Shown here one piece after another: positions 37,101 to 49,100 of a DNA stretch of 64,000 nt (position 1 is the stretch's first letter; every line of letters starts with the position of its first letter). A program made the position numbers and the translations under genes. The notes under the pieces are model-generated. The model was not told the origin of the DNA, made no database searches, and saw only the letters and a program-made list of their open reading frames with translations. The DNA comes from Onchocerca volvulus (Eukaryota > Nematoda > Chromadorea > Rhabditida > Onchocercidae). The DNA is taken from contig HG738137.1 in the NCBI GenBank assembly GCA_000499405.2, positions 8,383,609 to 8,447,608 on the forward strand, given 5' to 3'.

Positions 37101-40100
37101 TTATTGAAGATATCGTACGGGAATGATTTAATTCATCCTTATAACATATCTTCTTATTAGTTTAATGAAACTTTTACAACAAAATAATGAATTTCTTCCA
37201 ATAATTATATGAGAAAAAAAACTTCCTACGTTGTTCTCAAAGTTGCATTAACGATTTCCTTAACTTTTTTGATATTTGGTCGCATTTCTGGAATTTCTAA
37301 CCAGCATGCCTGCAAATAGTATCATAGAAAGAAATTTGACTATTATTTTTATTCAGCAAATAGAAATTGAATTATAATACAATAAGAAATGTATTTTTTT
37401 AAATCATTTCAAAATGAAAAATATCACATGGATGATTGTGAAATTTAGAAACGATAGAAAAGAAAACAGAAAATATTTCATATAAACTGTACACATGTTT
37501 TTGATTTAATAAAAAATTGAACAATTAAATTTTAAAAAATTCTTAATAAAATAATAAAGAATAAATAATTAATTTTGGACTATTTACATGAAATTTCTTA
37601 AGGAAAACAAAAGAATGCATTTATGTTTATAACTTTTCTCAATCAACTTTAATTTTTTTCTTCTTCGTAATCAGTAAATTTTAATGGAATATAAGATATC
37701 ATTTCGATATAATGTTTTATCACCTCGATGGTAGTTATTAATTGAATACTATATGATGAATCGCTAGATGGAAATGTTGGTCGAATACAACCTTCCTGAA
37801 TACTATTTACTATTTTGATCAATAATTCTGCAAAAATAGTAATTATGAAATTTTTTTCGAAGAAAAAAATTCATCATAAAGCAATAATATTTAAACATAT
37901 TATCAAATTAATAGAAAAAAAAAAGGTTTTTATAATAAGTAAGCAAAGAGTTGGTTCGAAATAATTATTGGTTTATATGCATAAAACAAATTTTATTATA
38001 AATTTAATGATTTAAAATCGATTAATAATTAAGTCATAACTATTAAAAAGCATAAAATTGGAACAAAATTAAATAATTAAATTTATCATACCAAACTGAA
38101 ATAAATTAAATAGAAACTCTAATTTTATTATATTTTATCATGTTTATTAATTATATTGTATCAAAATGATTGAAAAGAAACAACAATTTTTAGCATTGAA
38201 TTATGTTTATGATAATATTAATTTCTTTTTTTTTTATGAGAATATTTTTGAATGAATGTCACGAAATTATTCATTTTGATATGATAAATTTAACAAAATA
38301 GAAAAGATTTTATTAAATAAATTATATTTCGTTAAATTTATCATACATTAAAATGAATAATTCGATAAATATTTATTCAAAAATACAAGTGCAAATAAAG
38401 TTAAATTAGAATTAAATTAGAAAAGAAGGATGGAAATTGAAACATTAAATAGTATAAATCATAATAAATAATTTCCTAAAACTTATTATGTTAAAGTGAA
38501 CTGTATTAAACATAAATATGGTTAATGATATTTCAATTTCAAAACTAATTTACTTTTTGTCGAAATGGATAATTCATGAAATGGTTCCAATCGGAATAAT
38601 ATTTGATAGAGTACCATACCAAGCGCATATATATCCGCTGTTTGTGAACCATGCGGTAAAAATTTCGTCGTTAAAAAACTTTGTAAAATTTCAGGTGCTT
38701 GTTGGATATATTCTGAAAAAAATTCATGTAAAAAAAATAAATAAAACTTTAAGAAAATTTCTTTAATTTAATATTTCATTTTGAAACAATTGAATAAGCA
38801 ATAAAAATTATGCGGTAACGCAGAACTGAATAGGCAAATATCATAAAAGCTACCTTTTTTATTCTTTTAGAAAACAGCATGAAAATTTTTCACGATATGC
38901 AGATATATGAAATAAAATAGATCTGTTGAAAGGTGCTATTTGCAAAAATTAAATTTCAGCGAAAAAGTAAGTATAAGAATATAAAATAAATGGAACGAAA
39001 TTTTGTGTGGGAAATACTAATTAATGGGCAATTTTACATCGAAAAAATTGTTGGTTAGAATTTTTATTTTTATTATTTTTTATTTTAAATAAAAAATAAG
39101 GCAAAAAGACATAATGTCATAATTTTTTTTCTTTAAAACATTATAGATTAATTACATGACACAAACTTCTTTCACCCAGAAATTCTTTGTCATAACTAAT
39201 TCAAAACAAAAAAAAGGAATCACATGTTGGTAAAACCGAAATATTTTATATTGTAAATGTGATAAATCAAAGCGTTTGCATTCGTATTCTTTAGTCCGAT
39301 ACAAAAGCCTTTGTTCTCTCATCTTCCGATCTGCTAAAGCTTATGTGCATTGTCTAGAATGTTGCAAATCATGTTAATTGTCTAGGATGTTGTAAGGACT
39401 AAAGCTTTTATGCATTATTTAAAATTATGAGCATTATTAACTTCTTATTCTTCGTCCTGACAACAAACTTTTGTATAACATCGATTTGAAAAGAAGCTTC
39501 TGGCGATCATCGGGTCAGTAATTACTCAATACTTAACTCAGTCAATTAACCCAATAGCTACTCAATTCACTCAACAATCAATTTTCAATTCAATTCAGTT
39601 CACTTATATTCAGTTCATCTCTACTATAACTAAATGATCAACTGCAATCGTGGTTTATCTTATAAAATAAGCGAAGAATCACTCCTTCGTTAACCAATAA
39701 AATCTTTCCCATCAAAATTTATCTCTGTCACAATAAAAAAAAAAAAACTTTCCCGACATCATAATATTATAAAATGAATTATTTAATGGTTAAAATAATT
39801 TTCCAAACTATAAATGTAGAATTGAAAGTACAAAATATGTGTAAAATTTATTAAATTTTATAAAAAAGCAATTAGTCTTTTTCCTCATTATTTGGTAAAA
39901 CTTAATAATATTTCGGAATATAAATAATTTGTGAATTAATAAGCAATACATTGATAATTTTGCTCCCTTCGTCATTTATTTCTTATAATGTATAAAAGAA
40001 AAAAGAAAAGAATAATTTTTTACTTCGGCTAATTTGTATATGACTATCATTTTTTTCAACATTTTTTAAGATTTGCTTTATCTCGTTATGGAGCAACTTT

Positions 40101-43100
40101 TCAGCAACAATTATTTCTGTATAAAAATCCGTTAATTTAACTGTCCAGTGTGAATCAACGAGACAGTTCTGCAGGCACAGTAATCCATGATATTGTATTG
40201 GTGATGAATGTAAAAAATATACACCCTGGAATAATTCATTTAAAAAAAAAAGAAGAAAAAAAAAGAAAATTAATAAATTTCAATATTAGACATAAGATGA
40301 TCTGTCCAATTATATCTAACACTTAAAATCATTTCATCTAGAATTTCAATTCATGCTTTCGGAAATTTGAAAATGTTAAAAATGACTTAAAAAATAAAAT
40401 GAAATTAGATTTTGTCTAATTTATTTTCGCTAAGAATAAATAATTTTTGCTAAAAGAACAAATTTTGTGGATTCATTTTTACTAACAGTAATTAAATTTT
40501 ATATTATTTTGACAGTTAACAAATTTTACAAAATTTCTATTCAACTCAATTCTATATTAAAATTTCGAAAATTTGAAAATATTAGGAATAATTTTTAAAA
40601 GAAATTAAAATTAGATATTAATAAGTTTCTTTCTGCTAACGATAATCTCAATTTGATATTATTTCTATTATCAATTAGTAAATTCTGTAAATTTTAATTC
40701 TATGCTAAATATTTCTGAAACTCGAAATTATCAAAAATGATTTTTAAAAGAAATAAAATTAAATCCTGTCAAATTTGTTTTTACTAGGAATAAATGATTT
40801 TTGCTAAAAGAAACCAAATTTGCTATGTTTGTTTTTAATTTTTAAAAATTTAATTTTTAAGTTAAATTTGATTCAGACTTGCTCTTCACATACCTTCACA
40901 ACATCTTTAGCAAATGAAACTAGAAAATTTCGGTTAAGTTTCATTTCATCGTTGAAAATAATATCCTGAAATTTCATTATAGTCTTTGAAAAATTAGCTT
41001 GAATAATGTCACTACTGCTATGACATCAAATTTAAAAGGAATTCTTTAAATTTATAAAAAAACTTTAATGAATTTTGTTGATTTTTTAAAATCCGATGAA
41101 GAACAATCATACTTCGAGACTTCCTCGAGTAACAAATGTCCAAAGGATTAGCAATTCATTTTGTTGATTGAAGCAAATTCCATAAAATTTATTCAAATTT
41201 TCATTTTCCAGCATTTTCAGCTGAAAAAAATTTTTCTTAACTGAGCAACACAGATAAATATATTCTATTTTCAGCCATTTAACCATGGCAAGTTATCTTA
41301 AAACGCTATGAATTCCACGTGTGTAAGTTATTTTCACGTACGTGTAAGCTATCTAAATTAATAATTATTTATGTATATATAACATCAAATCAAATTTTTT
41401 CATTATTTAATTTACTACTATCTCTTTCCTTTTTCCTTTATCATTCTATTGACTTTTATTCTTTTCGCTTTCTGTCACAGAAATTCAACATTTATTTCTA
41501 AGACAAATTTTATTTCAACTTTTATTATTATGAAATTTTTATATAAATTGAAAAATTGTCTAATTAATTAAAGTCAATTTGATTCCTTAAAAATTATTTC
41601 TTACTTGTTGTAAAATTTGCAATTCATGTTTTGGAAATGTAATATTTCGTGTTTGACGATATCGACGAACAGCTAATTTGACACCGTTACACATTGCGCG
41701 TTCCATAGGTATCTTTCGATTTGTCTTTAATTCATTACTAGTAATTGATCCATTAATTGATTTATTTAAATGCTAAAAGTAAATGCTCAAAAAATATTTC
41801 ATATTAAGTAATAAGAAATATTTAATAAAATTACATGGAAAAAAGAAAAGTAAATTAAAGAGAAATGGATTTTTTTGAAAAAAAAAAATGAAACATGAAT
41901 TTTAGCAAAATATTTGCAAAACAATAAAAAATGTAAGAGTATTTATCTCAAATATTTATTAGCAGTATAATTAAGTAAGAAAAAAAAGTGAATTAACGAG
42001 ATTATGTGGAAAAAAAAAAAAACGACACGTTCTGATTAACCGCATAGTTTACGTTAATAAATTTAATAATATGACAATTTATATGTTGATTAAAATTTAA
42101 TGAAATTATGTCTTCTACCAAATGAAAATGATTGAACTATAAAATGTAATTGAATTGTAATTTACATCAGTAGCCAAATCTAACAGACGAACTGATTCAC
42201 GAGTTATACGCCATGTCATATCGTGAAGTCGTTTTTCTTTTCTGAAATTTCCAATGTTAGGCGTAAATTTATAAACTCATATTAACTTCTGAAATTTTTA
42301 TAAAAGCTGAACGATAGAAATTCTTACATATATTTTACACAATGTTATGTGATTAAGATAAATACATTAAGCTATCATTTGATCAAATGAAGTAAAAATA
42401 TCCTAATTTGATGAAAATGAACAAATCGATAAATACTAAACTAGTATGTTATATTCAATAAATTAAGTAAAAAATGATTATGTCAAATATGTCAAGTCAG
42501 AAAACGATTACGTCAAACACATTAATTAGAAACAACGACAACTTTAAACATGGTATTTAAGTAATTTATTCAAATATTTGCCTTATCTTTAAATAATCAC
42601 TTAATAAGCATGAATGAAGTTTAAATTAACCATACGAATTAAAAAATAATTTAATTAACTCTTTAATGTATATGAAATAACCGATCGTAATAGTAAAGAG
42701 CAAAAAAATTGCTGAAGCACTAGTCAGAATATATTTCGTATAATCGCATAAACTTCCATCATATCCGCAAAATGGCATATCCAACGGTAGCTTACCGTTT
42801 AATGTTAACCAGTAATTACTCAAAATTTCATGTGGTACCTAAATGAGTTTTTAAAAAAAAAAGAAAAAAACGGTAAAACACAATTTTATTTGTGATATTT
42901 TAGAGAAACTGTACTTTATAGTTTTTTTTTTAAATATTAAAACTATGATATTTGAACTAAATTTTCTTCTTATCAACAATGTGATAAGTTTTTTGCATAA
43001 ATTATTTTTGAATATTCAAAAATTTAATACAATAAGTTTTCAGATATTATAATATTTTGTTCAAATATTCGCACCTTTAAGTAATCAAATGTGTAAATAA

Positions 43101-46100
43101 CTGTTTTTCTTAATAGTGTAGTAATTAACTCATGGATGGAAATTTATTAATTTAAAGAGTTTGGAAAAAAATTCAACCAAGAATTGAAATATTGAAAATT
43201 TATCAGAAACTATGCAAATATTTAACAGACATCACAAAAAATTTTCAAGTTTTTTAATTAATAAAATTTGATTTCTTCTTTTACTGAATAATTGAATTAT
43301 TTCAATTTTCGACTATACAAAAAATCTGTAAAAGAGATATAAAACGTGATTTAATAATTGTTTGTTTGCTTTATCGATCCAATATTATTTCTCTGTCTTT
43401 CATTTCTACATCTCTTTCCATTTTCGATTATGCAAAGAATTTTTAAATCCATAAAATTCTCGTCAAATTTTGACAATAATAATTTTATTGCCATCCCAGT
43501 CCAACATCTTTGAATCACTGGGAGAAGGATAATGTCAAAACATTAAAATTAGCATTAATTTAAATTTTCTTTGCGAAAATACTAAAAATTTCGAGATTTT
43601 TAAAAGATTTACAAGCATAATAGCTTGTGCTGTCGCTAATTCCGATATCGCGAGACTACAACCAAATATCAAACAAATAAATAATGAAATAAATTCTTCA
43701 TAGTAAAAGATTATAACCAATATTGTGAATCATTTAACTGATATTTACGTTCTTTAGATTTATTTCCCATTCCCATGTTTTTTCTGTTTTTGTCTATGCT
43801 AATATCTTTGTATTCCTGTCAAACATGAAATGTCTTTGCTATCAATCGCTCTCAATGCTCATCTAAATTCACAGTTTTGTCCAAATTTACATTCTAATCT
43901 TTTCATTAGATCTTGTTACGATGCTTATGTTGTAATTGAGTCTTAACATTTTCCGGTGTTTAATGTAAATCACTCCCATCTTTAATACATATAAATCTGG
44001 TTATATTTAAAAAAAGGCTATCTTCTTCAAATAAAGATTTTATAACACGGTGTGGACGCGACTCAACCAATCCAACTCTACACACAACGCGACTGGACTC
44101 AATGATGGTATTTTGCTACTGATCGATGTCACTCACGATTCAGAAATATTCATAACATGTGCTACTTTTTCTTTTTTTAGGAGAATGATGCAGTATTCGT
44201 TAACTATGATAATTATGAACGATAACTAACATGAAGCGAACATTCTTTGTTTTTCAAGCTACATTTTTCCGGATCACCAAGTTTTGCTTCCAATTCAACA
44301 ACAATTCGTAAACTACCATTTTGCATTTGATATGTAGTATAACTTGGTATTCGAAATGCTTCATTATTAATCAATATCTGACCTGTCATACCTAAAATAT
44401 GTTTCTGGATAAAATGATGCATATATTATTAACAAAATTAGCATTATTCATCATGTTTCCTTAATTTAATTCAAGGTAAAATTTGTAAATTTCACTTCAT
44501 TAAATTCAAAATTTATCATTTTATATATTTATTGTAACTCATTTTTTCCATTTCCTTTTGGTCTGAATAAATTATGCCGTCCTATTTTTATTTAGCAAAA
44601 TTAAAAAATACAAAAAAAAAAATGTTTTGGTGGAAAAGGAAAAATTCCTGAATTAATTCTATTTAAAAATCAGTTTAGCAAAATCATTATAAAAGAAAAA
44701 ATGATAAAACCTGGTGAAGTATAAGTTTTTCAGAAAAAAAATTTTTTGAAAATTTATCAAAAATGGTTTTTTTCTTTTCTTTCTTATTTTGCAATTATTA
44801 ATTTGAATGGAAAATGGCATTACCTAAAAATTGACGATTTGTCATTTTTTTCCAAATTAATGATCCATTTCTGAAAATGCGTTCATCACCGGTGACATCA
44901 TACGCATCACGCAACGCGAGGCCATACAGGAATAATGCATCATATAATGACATGTAAACAAGTGTTGCATACTGTAAACAAATATTGCATACTGTAAATC
45001 AAATATCGCACACTGTAAGCAAGTATGAAAAAATGTTGTATTATTGATGTCTGTTTCTTTCTTCCGTTTTTTTTTTTGCTTTTTTTTTGTTGTAATTAAT
45101 AGTTTGAAAGCCTTTTTTATTTCTTTTAATCTTTCGCGCAATAAAATAAAAGAAATCGAGGATATGAAAACGGAAAAATTATTGACTAAACATAAAAGTA
45201 TTTGTTAGTTCATATAAAAATTTTCGATATTCATTTTGAATTACACTTCTTCAAGTTTGTTCATTAATTTTCCTTTTTCATTTCTTTTTTGAAAAAATGC
45301 TGAAAAAAAGAGGAGAAATAAAAATTAAAAAAAAAAAATATGAGAAACGTACATGTGAAGAAGCTAAATGACCGGTTTCTTTGGAAAATTTATCCGCAAA
45401 ATGTTGAATTAACGTACGATCATAACCTTGAGCTGTTATTATGATTGCATTTTCATAAGCATTTTTTAACAAATGCTTATCTTTAGCATTTATTACTTCC
45501 CATGGATAGTAGTCAACAATCTTGAAAAAAAAAATTTTTTAATCAATAAAAAAATAATTGAAGGTGATATTTTGAATATTAACGTTTTTTTTCCTTCTTT
45601 CATAAAAAATTTAATTCCATATCTATGTATTTATTAATACCTCAACTGAAAGAAATTAGTAATTAACATATTATGATCGACGATTAGTTCGAAATTATCG
45701 CAAATTTAGATTAGAAACGAAAAAATGGTATGGCTAGTGATTGTTTCAGAAAATGGCAATAATAAAAATAAATTAATACTCACTTACTTAAAAATAACTT
45801 ACATGAGAGAGCCATGGTAAAATATAGACATATTCTGAATTTTTCATATTTGCTTTTAAAATTGCTAGCATGAAGTTGGTACAATCACTGAGATCCATTC
45901 CCAATTCGACCACAATTACTAAATATTAACAGCGATTATATTTGATAACTTAATTAATTATTTAGCAGATAAATTACTAAGAAATAGAATATCAAATATT
46001 GCAAGTGCATGTTTGGTTACCTCTAAATGCTATTAATGTTGAAAAAAAATCACGATAACTATTTTTAAATTAGTTATTCGAATCATCCCTTTATTTATTG

Positions 46101-49100
46101 GTCAAATAAATTAAAAGAAATAAATTCATTAATCGATTGTTTTATCATTATTTTATTGATAATAAAATAGTAATGGAGCAATCGAGATAAAGAGAATATT
46201 AATTTATTAGAGTAAACATTTATTAATTCAGATTTTAATATCGTTAAAATAATGATAAAATAATCAAGTAATGAATTTATTTTAATGTTATTAAAATAGT
46301 AATAAGGCAATAAAGTAATGAATTTATATCGATTAATGCATATATACGCATACGATAACAATTTGTTTTGCTAAGTTTTTTCATTTACAAGTTCACTGTA
46401 GTATCGGATGAATTAATGTACCAAATCTTCAAGTATACGGTACAAAACGTAATTATTTTTGTCTAACCGTAATATTTCATTGTCAATTTGTTTAGCTGTT
46501 ATAATATTTATATATATATATATTAACAGAACATTTATGAAAATGCTTGCAGTATGCAGAATTCATTACATGTTGCAATTACAAGAGATAAGTATGCAAT
46601 TGAATCGATTTACATTTACAATATTATTATAACTAGCTGGACCCGGTCATGTTCCACCTGGTCGATCCAGCTAATCTATATAAACAAAAAACATCAATGT
46701 TTGTTTGTTCAAAATCTTAAACTTCCGGAAATTCTTAAACACGTGCCTTATCTATATTAATTCAAAATCTTGGATGTCAAAAAGTTCTCACCTATTGCTT
46801 TGAAATTTTGACACAACTTTGCATTCGAATCCATGCATATTTTTATACACGCGTTGCTGTAAATCAGTCTAGTAAAGTGGAAAAAAGGAAAGAGAAAGCG
46901 TATGGTGTTGGGAAAAACACCTAGTGTTGGGAAAAAAACTGATACTTTGTAATTTGATTTGTAGTTTGGTTGGATTGAAGACTGATTCTTGCTATTGTTA
47001 TTAGGCCCAGGTAAGCAGTAAGTGTGAAGAGTTTTTTGTGTCAAATGTGTGACATAGATGAATACTGTTGAGAAATGTCTTATTGATTGATGAAGGGTGT
47101 TTCTTCATAACAAACAATTATCAGAGATGATCTAGGCAAATTAATCGCTGGATTATTCTTTCCTCTGTTAATAATAGAGAGGAATATCATTCAAATGAAT
47201 TGTCCGATTATTTCTACTGTTGTGTCTCTTTGAACTGTCGAACTGGAACCTTCGGAGTTCCGAACTGTTGCTGTTGCTGAGTCGATTTTTGTCATTTATC
47301 TGTGAATTGGAGCGTTTTGGTGATAAACATGTTTGTCGTCCCTTTGAAACTATGTCGCGCCACTTGTCCTTTAATATTTCTTGTTTACAATTATTTTCAT
47401 GGTTTTATTTAACATCTTTTCCACATATAATATGTCTGATTTCACAATACTTGCGGGTATAATAATATTTTTTGTTGTTTCATTGTCTGCATAGGTAAAG
47501 AAATTGTCTGGTTTGCCAACTTAAGATTATGCAACATATAATTTTTCGTGTGAGAAACAATCCGTCTCGAGATTTAAAGTGCAAAATTCTAAAAATTAAT
47601 CCTGAGCTTTGTTGATGGTAAATAAAAATGCCAATGGAATTGGAAATTGCAATCCCTTTAACTGAAACGGAATCATAGGAATGCGAAGAAGGATATCTTC
47701 ACCATCGAAAGATCCTGTCAAGACTATTGCCTCTACGACATTATCATTAATTTTTAACTGCAAGCCGCGTGCCGTTGTGAAGTTTTGGCTGGTTGATATT
47801 TCGCAACATGATAATTGGAAGCCGATTTTCAATTGCAGTACGTTGCGATGGCATTTCTGGCAGATCGAGTGAATTCAAAAATTCTGTTGGATTCGTAACC
47901 GCTCCATCTGCCTTCACAATAGTGTCGATTTACTTATATGTGACTGTCTCGCTTTGAATGTCAGATGTATAATATCGTTAAGTTCGTCGACGTCTTTGTC
48001 CTTGGCCGCAAGAATGGTTCGTTCACTCAGCCGATCGTGATTCTTATAACCGGTTTGAATATCGGGAAATATTTTTTTAACCAATTCTTCTTTTGACGTT
48101 ACTAAATGCAAAAGTTATGAGGCGATGAAATTCATCCTGTGATCAGATCAACCAGCACCTTTCCGTTCCCAATTTCCAGCAACTGATGTGAGAATATTCT
48201 ATCTGATCGATTGTTTTGCAGCTGAACACACATATTTGTAGTTAATTTTAACGTCTTTACGTTTCGCCATCAAAGTAGAGCATTTAGGGTAATAATTGAT
48301 TTTATCCGCTGGTATCGATTGAGGAAAATGTTCATATTAAATCTCTTGCAAGCAATATTAATGCGTTTGCAAATGACTGATATTTCCACGCAAATCTTGC
48401 ATTGATCGATCAAGATCAAGACCTCGACCGATTTTTAGTGCGCTACTGTACATTCATCCCAAACAGTAAGTTTGCATTTTGCAATACTTTTTCCTTGCCG
48501 GATGTTTTGGAAATGTTGCATATGGAGTTTCAATGAAACAATTGCATGCTTTTCAAATGGATGCTTAAGGGCAGTTTCAAAGCGGAATGAGCAATTCTTC
48601 CACTGGTAGCAATGTTGCAGCCATTGCGGACGATGCAAGAGCTAAGGCTATGTGATTTTTGCATCGATTTGTTGCCAGAATCAGTCTTATGAGGAACGTT
48701 TCACCAGTTTCTTCTGGCGCATCCAAAAAGAAGATTTCTGTAACTCCCTTACTCACAGTTTGTAATATTTGATGCAAATGCCTTTTCGCTCGAATATTTG
48801 ATTGCACATATGTCAAAAGATCAGTCGTGTTGAGATTTTGTCCGCGACACAATTCTACATCGAACGAAGCAGCAGCAGATCGATTCGGTGATGGCATTCT
48901 TAAATGATTGAGAACTCTGTTCGCGATTTGTGAGCACAAGTTATGGATAACTGAATAAAAATAAAAAATGAAGGTAGAATATGAATGAAACTTAGAAAAA
49001 AAAAAGAATTAGTATCAATTATATTAAATTGTAAGCCGCCAATACTTCTTAGATGATGATGTATTTGAATACTTAATCTATGGAAAAATGAAGAAAGCTA

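Noticed and set aside
47220..47462. 80-codon plus-strand frame inside the Helitron-like element
   Set aside because: It is antisense to element sequence next to the helicase remnant and matches nothing.
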